Source: Spirochaetae bacterium HGW-Spirochaetae-2
Lineage (GTDB): Bacteria; Spirochaetota; Spirochaetia; Sphaerochaetales; Sphaerochaetaceae
Assembly: GCA_002839355.1 (NCBI GenBank)
Contig: PGXW01000001.1
Span: 1 to 64,000, forward strand
Reading direction: 5' to 3'
DNA: 64,000 nt
The translations under genes were made by a program, and so were the position numbers. The notes under the pieces are model-generated. The model saw only the letters and a program-made list of their open reading frames with translations, was not told where the DNA came from and made no database searches. Positions 34,116-43,261 of the stretch are shown here, one piece after another (position 1 is the stretch's first letter; the number at the start of each line of letters is the position of its first letter).

Positions 34116-34783
34116 CAGGCTTCCAAACCTTGTATCCGTGCCACGAACGACTTCTTGTCATCGGCATTGAAGAAAGCACTTCCCATGACCAGCACATCGA
34201 CACCCGCCTCAACCAAGCGATTGGCGTTGTTCGCATTCACACCCCCGTCGACAGAGATCCTGAAATCGAGGTTGTGCCTTTTACGCAGTTCATCCAACTG
34301 TCGGATCTTATCCATTGAATTGGCAATGAATTTCTGTCCACCGAACCCGGGATCGACACTCATGACCAATACCAATTCCACTTCATCCAAGACCATCTCG
34401 ATCGACGACACCGGAGTCGAGGGAACCAACGAGACGCCGGCTTGCTTGCCTTCATCGTGTATCGCACCCAGTGTCCGGTGCAAATGGACCGAGGCCTCGG
34501 CATGGACAGTTATGATATCACTGCCGGCCTTAGCAAATTCCACAATGAAACGCTCGGGTCTATCCACCATGAGATGGGTATCGAAAACCAACGAGGACAG
34601 GGGCCTGATATCTTCGATGAACTTTGGACCGAACGAGATATTCGGAACGAACAGTCCATCCATGACATCCAGGTGGATCCACTGGGCGGTGGTTTTTCCA
34701 ATCATCGCAACCGCTTCTCCAGCACAGGAAAAATCGGCTGAGAGCATTGACGGAGCAAGGATACAACGTGGTTCTGTTTTCAT
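34115..34783 (-). CDS. rpe: Ribulose-phosphate 3-epimerase
   Basis: This 222-residue TIM-barrel enzyme of the pentose phosphate pathway interconverts ribulose-5-phosphate and xylulose-5-phosphate. Motifs are APSMLSADFS, HLDVMDGLFVPNISFGP, DTHLMVDRPE, VMSVDPGFGGQKFI and VDGGVNANNA, covering the metal-binding His/Asp residues. No Shine-Dalgarno precedes the ATG; a -10 box ends six bases before it. It heads the rpe-dtd-recA series on the minus strand. Confidence 0.95.
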   Translation of the reverse strand: MKTEPRCILAPSMLSADFSCAGEAVAMIGKTTAQWIHLDVMDGLFVPNISFGPKFIEDIRPLSSLVFDTHLMVDRPERFIVEFAKAGSDIITVHAEASVHLHRTLGAIHDEGKQAGVSLVPSTPVSSIEMVLDEVELVLVMSVDPGFGGQKFIANSMDKIRQLDELRKRHNLDFRISVDGGVNANNANRLVEAGVDVLVMGSAFFNADDKKSFVARIQGLEA

Positions 34784-34789
34784 GATTAT

Positions 34790-34818
34790 GTTGTACCAGA
34801 TACCGTGGTTTTTGGAAA
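34790..34818 (-). promoter_or_regulatory. Promoter of rpe, possibly giving a leaderless mRNA
   Basis: On the minus strand, TTTCCA (34818-34813) and TACAAC (34795-34790) are 17 bases apart, each matching four of six positions. Six bases separate the -10 from the ATG. Confidence 0.45.
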
Positions 34819-34858
34819 GCGTGCACGGTGCCCAACTGCCCTGATAAGCAAAGACTTA

Positions 34859-34887
34859 TTGCATTGTATTGCTTTACATGCTATTAT
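34859..34887 (+). promoter_or_regulatory. Promoter for greA
   Basis: TTGCAT (34859-34864) and TATTAT (34882-34887) are 17 bases apart. This predicts a leader of about 120 bases before greA. Confidence 0.65.
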
Positions 34888-34923
34888 GCATAAGCAACTT
34901 GGAACTTTTCTCACCGTACAACA

Positions 34924-34967
34924 CCTGAGCTGTCAATGAATCCAAACCAAAGGATACACGGCTCGGG
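34924..34967 (+). promoter_or_regulatory. Hairpin in the greA leader
   Basis: CCTGAGCTGT (34924-34933) pairs with ACGGCTCGGG (34958-34967) over ten positions, two of them G-U. The loop has 24 bases, and CTGTTTGCTATTTGTT follows. It could be an attenuator or merely structure in the leader. Confidence 0.35.
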
Positions 34968-35014
34968 CTGTTTGCTATTTGTTCCAAATAAGCACTTTAT
35001 CAAGGGAGCGCAGC

Positions 35015-37699
35015 ATGAACGAAGAGAACATCAAAACCCTACTCACAGAAGAGAAGTGGACAAGGGCTACCATCAACAATTACACTATTCCCAATTTCCA
35101 GGAGCTCGATGTCATTCTAAATCAGATCGAAAGCCCCGAAGAATTGCTTGAAGTGAAATCCATATGTGACGAATACCTCCAGAAGAACAAGAACAGCATC
35201 ATTGCCATGTATCTGAGCGGAAGTATCGCGCTGCGCAGGCGGTCCCTTGATTATGGCAACATCACCAACCTCATTGAAATGTTCAACGAAAGCAAGAAAT
35301 ACAGTATCGTCGAGCACTTGAGCCTGAAGGTTTTGGAACGTTTCGAGGACAAGTATGTCATTCGCGTGCTGGCAGCGTGTTACGAAAAGCTGAATCGCGA
35401 GGATGACAAGTTTGTCCTCTACGAGCGTTTGGTGAAGGTCGATTATGATGAGACCGATCTGCTCCAGGCTATCGCCGAACGGTATATCTCCAAGAACAAC
35501 AAGGAGAAAGCCCTCTTTTTCTACAAGAAATCCCTGCAAAGATATCTGAATGCCCAGAACCTTCCCGCTGTGAAGGATGTCTGGACCATTCTCCTGCGTA
35601 TGATTCCCGACGACTTCGCATACCTCCTCGGATTGGCACAACGTGTCTCCACCCGATTCCAGGGGGAACGGACGAACCAGATGCTTTCCCAGCTGTACGA
35701 CGTTGCCGTGCAGAAGGAGGATTGGGACCAGGGGGTGAATGTACTCAAGACCATGCTCGATACCGATCCCCATTCCGAATGGGCACGGGAACGGTTGGTC
35801 GAGTGCTATCGACAGAAATACGTTGGACACAGCAGGCTTGAGGCGTGCATAGAAATATCGAATTTGACCAAAGCCTATCGGGATGTACACTCCGCGATCG
35901 ACGATTTCGAGAAGAACATCGCATTCGACAAGGGATCGTTCGTATTCCACAAGACCTGGAGCATCGGCCGTATCCGCGAGTTGTCGCATGAGAATGTGGT
36001 GATCGACTTCTCCTCAAAGAGAAACCACAGCATGTCGCTGGGCATGGCATTCAGTTCCCTGCAAGTATTGCCAAAGCATCACATATGGGTGCTGAAGAGC
36101 GTTTTTCCCAAGGAAAAGTTGACCGAGAAGTTTATTGGCGATGTGCCCTGGGGTCTGAGAACCCTCATTTCCAGCCATGGAAATGCCGCAACCCTGAAAG
36201 ATATGAAAGCTGAGATCGTTCCTTCGATCCTGACGGTGAAGGAATGGACCTCGTGGCTTTCATCGGCCAAAAAGGTACTGATGAGCGATCCTCTCATCGG
36301 CTTCTTGCCGAATGATCCCGATGTCTTCACTGTACGGGAAACACCGATTTCCTACGAAGAGAAATCGTTGGGTATTTTCCGCAATGAGAAGCGTTTCTAC
36401 CAGAAGGTCCGGATCGTACGCGAGTTCCTTGTCAACGGAGACCCCGAGACCGAGTTCTTCATGGAGATGGTCCAATACTTTGTCGACCAATGCACCAACT
36501 ACCAGATGGTGAACGACCAGGTGATCTCCAGTTACCTCTTCGTCGATTTCCTGTGCGACAAGTATCCGTTCCTTGAGCGCCCGAATACTGTCGATTTCAA
36601 ACATCTGTATGGTCTTATGGACAATATTCCCAAGATTTTCGATGCGATCGACGATTCGGAGCTCAAGAAATCCTTCATAGACAATGTGGTGACCGTCGAG
36701 GATCCAGAGGAAATCGAGAAGGTCCTGATTTCCCTCTACCCCTACTATCTGACCAGCTATATCATGGACACCTTGCGGGATCAGGGACGGCAGAAAGTCA
36801 TTGAGGACATGTTCAGGAATGCCTGCAGGAATTATCGTGAGAATGCCGATCTGTTCACCTACCTGGCCCGTACCTACGACCGCAAGTTCTGGGAGAAGAA
36901 GATAAAGGTTCCGTTCGAGACATTGCTTACCAGTGAATTGCAGTTGCTCGACTTCGCGTTCAATGCGATCGAAGCGAAGAAGGCCACCAATGAAAATCGC
37001 AAGATTGCGAAAACATTGACCACTATCCTCTTCGAAGAACGGGTCGTGTTCGATTTCCTCAAGGGGGCGAACGAAGGTTCGGCCCAGCGTGTGAACTTTA
37101 TTGTGCAGCGCATGCAGGGACTCGACCAGTCGAGAAAAATCGAGGTGAAGCATGCGATCCTCGAGAAGTATCCCGACTTTGTGTTCCTCGGTGAAGAAGA
37201 GAATTCCACCGAGATGGTAACCAGCGGGCTGCTTGTGACCCAGGCCAGGTATCAGGAGAAGCAACTTGAGTTGGATCGGATCATGAATGTCGAGATCCCG
37301 GAGAACTCGAAGGAAATCGGTGCCGCGCTCTCACTGGGAGACTTGCGGGAGAATTCCGAGTTCAAGGCAGCGAAGGAAAAGCAAGGGATTCTCAACACAA
37401 CCATGATGCGCCTCACCGAGGAAATCTCACGTGCCGTCATAGTAACCCAGTCCATGGTGGATGCATCGAAGGTATCGTTCGGCACCGAGGTGGTCCTGAA
37501 GAACAATTTGAATGGGAACGAGGATATATACCGGATTTTCGGACCATGGGAATCGAACCCTGCCGAGAATACTATCAGTTACCTTGCTCCATTCGGTGCC
37601 AAGCTTTTGAACCATACTCCTGGAGAACGGTTCACATTCGAGATAAACGAGACCAAGTATGACTATACCGTGGTTTCGATAAGCGGACTTCTGGTGTAG
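35015..37699 (+). CDS. greA: GreA-type transcription elongation factor with long N-terminal extension
   Basis: The C-terminal 160 or so residues of this 894-residue protein are GreA/GreB-like. They hold the coiled-coil tip GDLRENSEFKAAKEKQGIL, with its acidic residues, and a C-terminal FKBP-like part ending in YDYTVVSISGLLV. GreA rescues backtracked RNA polymerase by stimulating transcript cleavage. The first 730 residues are helical and TPR-like (YLSGSIALRRRSLDYG, YISKNNKEKALFFYKKSL). Ordinary GreA is about 158 residues; this giant form is known from spirochaetes such as Treponema and Borrelia. ATG 35015 follows AAGGGAG at 35002-35008. Confidence 0.9.
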   Translation: MNEENIKTLLTEEKWTRATINNYTIPNFQELDVILNQIESPEELLEVKSICDEYLQKNKNSIIAMYLSGSIALRRRSLDYGNITNLIEMFNESKKYSIVEHLSLKVLERFEDKYVIRVLAACYEKLNREDDKFVLYERLVKVDYDETDLLQAIAERYISKNNKEKALFFYKKSLQRYLNAQNLPAVKDVWTILLRMIPDDFAYLLGLAQRVSTRFQGERTNQMLSQLYDVAVQKEDWDQGVNVLKTMLDTDPHSEWARERLVECYRQKYVGHSRLEACIEISNLTKAYRDVHSAIDDFEKNIAFDKGSFVFHKTWSIGRIRELSHENVVIDFSSKRNHSMSLGMAFSSLQVLPKHHIWVLKSVFPKEKLTEKFIGDVPWGLRTLISSHGNAATLKDMKAEIVPSILTVKEWTSWLSSAKKVLMSDPLIGFLPNDPDVFTVRETPISYEEKSLGIFRNEKRFYQKVRIVREFLVNGDPETEFFMEMVQYFVDQCTNYQMVNDQVISSYLFVDFLCDKYPFLERPNTVDFKHLYGLMDNIPKIFDAIDDSELKKSFIDNVVTVEDPEEIEKVLISLYPYYLTSYIMDTLRDQGRQKVIEDMFRNACRNYRENADLFTYLARTYDRKFWEKKIKVPFETLLTSELQLLDFAFNAIEAKKATNENRKIAKTLTTILFEERVVFDFLKGANEGSAQRVNFIVQRMQGLDQSRKIEVKHAILEKYPDFVFLGEEENSTEMVTSGLLVTQARYQEKQLELDRIMNVEIPENSKEIGAALSLGDLRENSEFKAAKEKQGILNTTMMRLTEEISRAVIVTQSMVDASKVSFGTEVVLKNNLNGNEDIYRIFGPWESNPAENTISYLAPFGAKLLNHTPGERFTFEINETKYDYTVVSISGLLV

Positions 37700-37728
37700 A
37701 TCATCGGATTGTCAATCAGATATGTGGG

Positions 37729-37757
37729 GAGCGCCGGCGATCATGTCAGCGCTCTTT
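37729..37757 (+). terminator. Possible terminator of greA, overlapping the end of murJ
   Basis: GAGCGC (37729-37734) pairs with GCGCTC (37749-37754), followed by TTT. The second arm is inside the murJ 3' end on the other strand. The T tail is short. Confidence 0.4.
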
Positions 37758-39317
37758 CCGTTTCAGGACACTCAGGAATTCTATTCCCGCCAACCGGTAC
37801 GAGACGACCGTACTGAGAACCGCCAAGCTGTAGAGCCCCAACAGTACCAAGGCGTTGGACCACGTGCTTCCATCATGCCACCATGAAGGTGACGTCAACC
37901 GGATGTATATGAACGCCAGCGTTGCCAGGGGAATATTGGCCACCAACAGTTTGGCCAGATCGCCTGCCAGCACCTTTGCGTGTACTTGGGCATGCTGTCT
38001 TCGGACTGCGATGCACCAAAGCACCAGTATTCCGATCGCATACGATAGGGAATTCGCAAAACTCAATGAAGGCGAACCGTAACCCAATCGTATCCCAAGC
38101 CAAGTAATAAAGATGTCGAGTGCCGATACGACTATCCCGACAACAAGAGTCGTGGTGAACTTGTTTGTGGAAAAACAGACGCGCTGCATGAATCCATACC
38201 ATGCCACAATAGGCATACCTATCGAGAACCATATCAGGATCCGACCTGTCTCCATCGTATCTCTAAGATTGAAACGTCCGCTTTGCAGCAGGACCGCAGT
38301 CGTCTCGTTGCGCAACACCGTAAGGACCAGCGCCGCGGGAATCAGGAATGTGGCGATATACAGCATCCCCTTGGAAATCAATGCCCCCAACTCTTGTGGA
38401 GCTTTCCTATGGAAGGCGGAGACCATGGCAGGAAAGAAGACTGTTGCGATTGCGGTATAGAATATGCCATAGGGGGCTTGCCATAGGATAATCGCATTGC
38501 TGAATGCCGTAACGGTTCCTTCCGATAGTGAAGAGGCGAAATAGAATGCTATCTGTTGGGTGACGATTGCGATGACGGCTGTGATCGTAACCGGTGCCCA
38601 CCCCTTCATGACCCGTTTGAATTCCGGATTGGCGAAATTGAAGGAAATGAGCATCGTGTACCCATATTTCCTCAACCGCCAATACGTGACGATCGCTTGC
38701 AATGTTCCTCCTACAACGACACCGAGTGCCATGGAGTATGCGCCGAAGCGGTCGCTGAGCAAGTAGACACTGCCTATGACAGAAAGGGAAAAGATCAGAG
38801 GCGCCGCAGCAGCCGTGAAGAAGGACCCATGGCTTTGCAACACGCCCCCGTAGAGTGCGGCAAACGATATGGAACCAAGGAAGATCATGAAATAGACCAA
38901 CAGTTCACTGGACAGTCGGATACTCGCAGGATCCGAGAAATCGCTAAGAAACAGGATTATCGGTTCTCTCCACATCCAAGTGAGCAGAACCAAGGGAACA
39001 GTGATAAGCAACTGGAATCCCTGCATCCGGGCTAAAAGAGCCCGTGAAGTCGCCGTTCCACCCTCCTCTTTCGTTATGGAGGCGGTGAACACTGGGATAT
39101 AGGCACTGCTTAGGGCTCCCTCGGCAAACAGTTTCCGGAAATTATTGGGTATGTTGAAGGTGAAGTTGATCACATCGGCAATTCCGGTTGCTCCGAATAC
39201 CGTGGCGATCGCCCTTGCCTTCACGATACCGAGCAATCGCGATGCCAAGGTGCAGATCATGATGACCAGCGAATTCGAGGCAGCGTCACGCGCTGTATGA
39301 CGTTCCCTATTTGCCAT
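37746..39317 (-). CDS. murJ: Lipid II flippase MurJ (MviN family)
   Basis: This 523-residue membrane protein of the MOP superfamily has about 14 hydrophobic segments. The family N-terminal pattern includes SRLLGIVKARAIATVFG and FNIPNNFRKLFAEGALSSAYIPVF, and the middle has GVLQSHGSFFTAAAAPLIF. MurJ flips the peptidoglycan precursor lipid II to the periplasmic side. It overlaps the end of tgt by 11 bases and is the last gene of the long minus-strand series. Sphaerochaeta species are reported to lack penicillin-binding proteins, so its presence is of interest if the organism is one. Confidence 0.93.
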   Translation of the reverse strand: MANRERHTARDAASNSLVIMICTLASRLLGIVKARAIATVFGATGIADVINFTFNIPNNFRKLFAEGALSSAYIPVFTASITKEEGGTATSRALLARMQGFQLLITVPLVLLTWMWREPIILFLSDFSDPASIRLSSELLVYFMIFLGSISFAALYGGVLQSHGSFFTAAAAPLIFSLSVIGSVYLLSDRFGAYSMALGVVVGGTLQAIVTYWRLRKYGYTMLISFNFANPEFKRVMKGWAPVTITAVIAIVTQQIAFYFASSLSEGTVTAFSNAIILWQAPYGIFYTAIATVFFPAMVSAFHRKAPQELGALISKGMLYIATFLIPAALVLTVLRNETTAVLLQSGRFNLRDTMETGRILIWFSIGMPIVAWYGFMQRVCFSTNKFTTTLVVGIVVSALDIFITWLGIRLGYGSPSLSFANSLSYAIGILVLWCIAVRRQHAQVHAKVLAGDLAKLLVANIPLATLAFIYIRLTSPSWWHDGSTWSNALVLLGLYSLAVLSTVVSYRLAGIEFLSVLKRKER

Positions 39318-40428
39318 AGTACCTGGCCAGATACGATCGTTTGAATTCGAGGAACCGGTTTTCGTGAATAGCTTGGCGAGCCTTCTCCATCAAATGGTAC
39401 AGGTAGGTCAGATTGTGTTCCGTGGCAAGCATGCCTCCAAGCATTTCCCCAGCCTTGAACATGTGCCGGATATACCCACGTGAGTATTTTGTACATGCGG
39501 TGCATGTGCAACCCTCCGACAACGGGCCGGTATCGAATTCATGCGCTGCCTTTTTCATTTGGATCATGCCATCGTCGGTAAATACCGAACCATTGCGTGC
39601 CGACCGTGTTGCGAGTACGCAATCGAACAAGTCGATTCCGTTGGCAACCGCATCGAGAATGTAGTCGGGAGAACCGATGCCCATGACATAGCGGGGGCGG
39701 TCGGTTGGAATGTATTCCGTGGTATAGGCCAGGAACTCGGAGAATACCTCGGGGGTTTCCCCGACCGACAATCCTCCTATAGCGATGCCTGGAAAGTCGA
39801 TCTCCGCTATGGCCAACGCACTTTCCTTGCGCAGGTCCTTGAAGAAGTTGCCCTGTACGATACCGAACAATTTTCCTTCGAACCCTTCCAGCGAATTCCA
39901 ATGGTCATAGGAGCGTTTTGCCCACGACCGTGTGATCTCCCATGCCTCGCGCGCCTTGCGGTAGGTGATATCGGGAGCAGTGCAGACATCAAGGCACATG
40001 AGGATATCGCTCCCGATCACATGTTGGATATCCACGACCTTCTCAGGGGTCAAATGGTGCTTGGATCCGTCGATATGGCTCTGGAATACAACACCTTCCT
40101 CTTTGATCTTCCTCAGTTGCGACAAGCTGAAGATTTGGAAACCACCGCTATCTGTCAGGATGTTGTGCTTCCAGTTGCTGAAGTTGTGCAATCCACCATA
40201 CTGCCTCAACACCTCGATACCGGGTCTGAGATAGAGATGGTATGTGTTGCCCAATATCAGGTTGTAACCGATATCCGCGACGGCATCATGGTACATTCCC
40301 TTTACCGTTCCATTTGTGCCCACCGGCATGAATGTCGGAGTAACAACGTCGCCGTGGGGCAATGAGACTATTCCACAACGTGCCAAGCTGTTCTCATCCT
40401 GGTGTGTCTTCGTAAAAATCCTATCCAT
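39307..40428 (-). CDS. tgt: tRNA-guanine transglycosylase
   Basis: This 373-residue enzyme exchanges G34 for the queuosine precursor in GUN-anticodon tRNAs, including the tRNA-Tyr(GTA) found at 8453-8534. It shows NTYHLYLRPG, ILTDSGGFQIFSLSQLRKI (catalytic Asp), GGLSVGETPE, FDCVLATRSARNG and the zinc site CTCTACTKYSRGYIRH. Length matches the bacterial family. It lies six bases behind lptG. Confidence 0.96.
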   Translation of the reverse strand: MDRIFTKTHQDENSLARCGIVSLPHGDVVTPTFMPVGTNGTVKGMYHDAVADIGYNLILGNTYHLYLRPGIEVLRQYGGLHNFSNWKHNILTDSGGFQIFSLSQLRKIKEEGVVFQSHIDGSKHHLTPEKVVDIQHVIGSDILMCLDVCTAPDITYRKAREAWEITRSWAKRSYDHWNSLEGFEGKLFGIVQGNFFKDLRKESALAIAEIDFPGIAIGGLSVGETPEVFSEFLAYTTEYIPTDRPRYVMGIGSPDYILDAVANGIDLFDCVLATRSARNGSVFTDDGMIQMKKAAHEFDTGPLSEGCTCTACTKYSRGYIRHMFKAGEMLGGMLATEHNLTYLYHLMEKARQAIHENRFLEFKRSYLARYYGK

Positions 40429-40434
40429 TTTTTC

Positions 40435-41517
40435 TCAAATCCTTCTAGTAATCTGAATCACCACCGAAACAAGCGCAAGGACTGCTATCGGGGCCAAAGG
40501 TCCCAGCTCGGGAGCATAGATACCTTGTTTGGCGAAAATCATGCTCACCATCTGCAGCACGAAAAACACCACCGCGATGGCAAGGCTGGCCAATATGCTC
40601 AGCACGAGTACATTTTTTCTCCAAGTGAAGACAGTAGAACAAGAAATGATGATGAGAATCAAGGGGGTGAGGTTGCCAAAAACACGATTTGCCAAATCCG
40701 ATGCATAGAGCGCATATTGTTTGGAATCCATGAGCTTGATGCGTTGGACATACCTGAGTGCGCTCTGCAGCTCCATGGTGGTGATATCAGCACTGAGGTT
40801 TCTGAACAAGGCAGGTTCCATGGTGATGCCTTCATTATGGTATTCGTCTTCCCGGCTGGCGTGGAGTACTATTCCATCGAGGTCCAGCAGATATTTGCGG
40901 ACATCCCTGAAAACCCAATAGGTGCCGTTGAAGGAGCCGCTGGTCGCATCGATGCGGGCATTGAGTCTTCCCTGCTCGTCAAGGACTACAAGAATCACCG
41001 ACGTGATGCGTTGCTCGCTTTCATAGTATCTTCCGGCATGCAATACATACCTTCCCTCGGGCGATTGGAGTGTCACATTGCGATTGTCCCCCAGCTGGCG
41101 TTCGCCGAAGACTTCCTTGGACAACCTGGCCTTTTCACGGGAAGCGGGAATCGCGACTTGTTCAGAGAAGAAGAACTGGAAGCAGACAAGCGCTATTCCC
41201 AATACTATGATCGGTGCGATGATTCTCCTGAAGGGATATCCGATATTGGAGAGGATGATCATTTCATTGTTGGCATGCAGCATGGAAAGGAAATAGGTTG
41301 TGGCGAACAGCGCCGCTGGTCCCACCGCGAGTCCTATGGCCGCAGGAAGATAAAGGAGCGTTAGTCGTCCTATTTGTGCATACGAGACGCTATAGCTCAT
41401 GTACCGCTCGAGGTTTGAAAAGATATCAAACATCAGCAATACCCCGGAGACCAGCAGTACGGATGAGGCGATCACGCGAAACATGGAAGTCAGGATATAA
41501 CGGTCCAGTCTTTTCAT
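40435..41517 (-). CDS. lptG: LptG-type permease (YjgP/YjgQ family)
   Basis: This 360-residue inner-membrane protein shows the YjgP/YjgQ pattern. The N-terminal helix pair follows MKRLDRYILTSMFRVI. YFLSMLHANNEMIILSNIGY matches the coupling region, a periplasmic beta-rich middle follows, and three C-terminal helices end it. With LptF it should form the permease that feeds lipopolysaccharide or another outer-membrane lipid into the Lpt bridge. Its start overlaps the lptF stop as ATGA (41514-41517). The split into LptG and LptF is by order and length, and the two could be swapped. Confidence 0.82.
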   Translation of the reverse strand: MKRLDRYILTSMFRVIASSVLLVSGVLLMFDIFSNLERYMSYSVSYAQIGRLTLLYLPAAIGLAVGPAALFATTYFLSMLHANNEMIILSNIGYPFRRIIAPIIVLGIALVCFQFFFSEQVAIPASREKARLSKEVFGERQLGDNRNVTLQSPEGRYVLHAGRYYESEQRITSVILVVLDEQGRLNARIDATSGSFNGTYWVFRDVRKYLLDLDGIVLHASREDEYHNEGITMEPALFRNLSADITTMELQSALRYVQRIKLMDSKQYALYASDLANRVFGNLTPLILIIISCSTVFTWRKNVLVLSILASLAIAVVFFVLQMVSMIFAKQGIYAPELGPLAPIAVLALVSVVIQITRRI

Positions 41518-42800
41518 ACATGCCTCGAACGTAAAAGCAAAAACGCGGAGAGCATTCCGATAACCATGTTGGGTATCCAGATGAGGAAACCTGGATTTAT
41601 TGTCACGTCGAGAATTTTTGTCTGGGCAAAGAAAAGGAGGAACCAGTATGCGCTAGCGACTACCAGGCTCAACCCGAATCCGAACAACCGGCCATGTTTG
41701 AGCCGGAGATACGAAAGGGGAAAGGTGATGAATACCAGGACAAAGCAACTGATGGACAATGCTATTTTCTTATGCAATTCGGCCCGATAGTACTGGAGGT
41801 AGAAATTAATGCTCTTCTGCTTTTCAAGTTGGGCCAATTCCTGTTGGATCGAAAGGAGCTTCCGTACCGTATCGCTGTTTGCATCCAAGTCTTGTACAGA
41901 TACAGTGCGAAGCGTATCCGCAAGTTGCAGCTGGACAGTCCGGAGTTTGGCAAGCCGGATCTGTGTGTCGCGGTCGAGATCGGTCTTGCGGGATTCGATT
42001 GCATACAGCAGGTCCCGCGAGCTGAGCTGCGAAGGAGTCACATCGGTGAACCGTGAGACCTGGTTGCTGAAATCCAGATAGTAGGTCATGGAAGTTGCAT
42101 CGGCAAGGGAAAAGCCGTCCATGGAGGTGCCGTCTGTACTGAGTACCACGGGATTATCCAATTCCAGCCTATAGAGAAAGCTCTCGATATCCACCAGGGT
42201 CACTTTTCCTCCGGTCGCGCTGATCACTTGGCGATCCGTATTCGAGGACGTGTCGAACAACACGAGGGATCCGATGGAATCGTCCTGTACTTCTCCTGTA
42301 ACCAAAACGATATCGCCGATTTGGTTCACCGAATACGATTCCAGTTCGATGGTGGGAAGATCACGTAGCAACTGGGCGTAGATCGTCCTGAACTGCTGAT
42401 TGCTGTAAGGCAACAATACATCGGCTACGAGAAAAGTGCAAAGGGCAAGGACAAGTCCCATGATCGCTATGGGTTCGAACATTCTCCGTAGTGAAATGCC
42501 CGAAGCCCGAAGCGCCAGTATCTCGTTTCGTTCCGACAAGTCGCCTATCACCATCGATGCGGCACTCAGTGTCGAGAAGGGTATCGTATACAGTAGAATT
42601 TGTGGTACGGACAATCCGACCAACTTCACGACAGCCCAGATATCCACATTCTTCAGGAGGATGCGCTGGGCAAAGAGCAACAATTGGTTGATGAAGAAAA
42701 TGAAGAAGAAAAACAGGAAGGCAACCAACAACGATAGGAGAAACTCACGCAATACATACCTTCGTAGGATTGCATATGTGGAGACGTTGCGTCTCTCCAT
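41514..42800 (-). CDS. lptF: LptF-type permease (YjgP/YjgQ family)
   Basis: This 428-residue partner of the downstream LptG-type protein starts with ILRRYVLREFLLSLLVAFLF. The coupling stretch is GDLSERNEILALRASGISLRR, a long periplasmic domain includes LDFSNQVSRFTDVTPSQLS, and C-terminal helices end it. AGGAG within the dut 3' end serves as its ribosome site. LptA, LptB, LptC and LptD are not in the window. Confidence 0.82.
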   Translation of the reverse strand: MERRNVSTYAILRRYVLREFLLSLLVAFLFFFFIFFINQLLLFAQRILLKNVDIWAVVKLVGLSVPQILLYTIPFSTLSAASMVIGDLSERNEILALRASGISLRRMFEPIAIMGLVLALCTFLVADVLLPYSNQQFRTIYAQLLRDLPTIELESYSVNQIGDIVLVTGEVQDDSIGSLVLFDTSSNTDRQVISATGGKVTLVDIESFLYRLELDNPVVLSTDGTSMDGFSLADATSMTYYLDFSNQVSRFTDVTPSQLSSRDLLYAIESRKTDLDRDTQIRLAKLRTVQLQLADTLRTVSVQDLDANSDTVRKLLSIQQELAQLEKQKSINFYLQYYRAELHKKIALSISCFVLVFITFPLSYLRLKHGRLFGFGLSLVVASAYWFLLFFAQTKILDVTINPGFLIWIPNMVIGMLSAFLLLRSRHV

Positions 42801-42803
42801 ACA

Positions 42804-43259
42804 TCACACTCCTGTTGATCCGAACCCTTGTTCACCCCGCTCGGTATTGCTTGTGGTCTCCGTCTGGATAAAACCGCATCGAACGACTGGTGCTATGACC
42901 AATTGTGCTATGCGTTGGCCGTGGCTGATCTCGAAAGGCTCGTCCCCATGGTTGATGAGAACCACCTTTACCTCACCCCGGTAATCGCTGTCTATGGTCC
43001 CCGGACTATTCAAAACGGTGACACCGTAACGGTTGGCAAGTCCACTTCGGGGTCTCACCTGCCCTTCATACCCATGCGGGATTTCGAGCACAAGTCCTGT
43101 TGGGACAAGTGCCCGTCCTCCCGATGATGGGATGGAAACAGGTCCTTCAGGAAGGTATGCGCACAAATCGGCACCTGCCGCTTCTTGTGAAGCATAGCGG
43201 GGCAACGTGGCGGATTCCGCCGCGACAACTTGTATTGCCAGCCCTGAAGGTTGTTTCAT
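42804..43259 (-). CDS. dut: dUTP diphosphatase
   Basis: This 151-residue homotrimeric dUTPase keeps uracil out of DNA and supplies dUMP. It has the motifs AGADLCAYLP (motif 1), PRSGLANRYGV (motif 2), NSPGTIDSDYRGEV (motif 3), HGQRIAQLVI (motif 4) and RGEQGFGSTGV (motif 5). The ATG at 43259 lies two bases after the pnp stop. A longer in-frame reading would run back into pnp and has no family match. Confidence 0.95.
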   Translation of the reverse strand: MKQPSGLAIQVVAAESATLPRYASQEAAGADLCAYLPEGPVSIPSSGGRALVPTGLVLEIPHGYEGQVRPRSGLANRYGVTVLNSPGTIDSDYRGEVKVVLINHGDEPFEISHGQRIAQLVIAPVVRCGFIQTETTSNTERGEQGFGSTGV

Positions 43260-43261
43260 GG

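Noticed and set aside
36260-37264. Open frame of 334 codons on the minus strand opposite greA
   Set aside because: It is antisense to the GreA extension, with no start signals and a Leu/Gly-biased translation typical of a shadow frame.
39541-40365. Open frame of 274 codons on the plus strand opposite tgt
   Set aside because: It is antisense to a complete tRNA-guanine transglycosylase and shows no motif or ribosome site.
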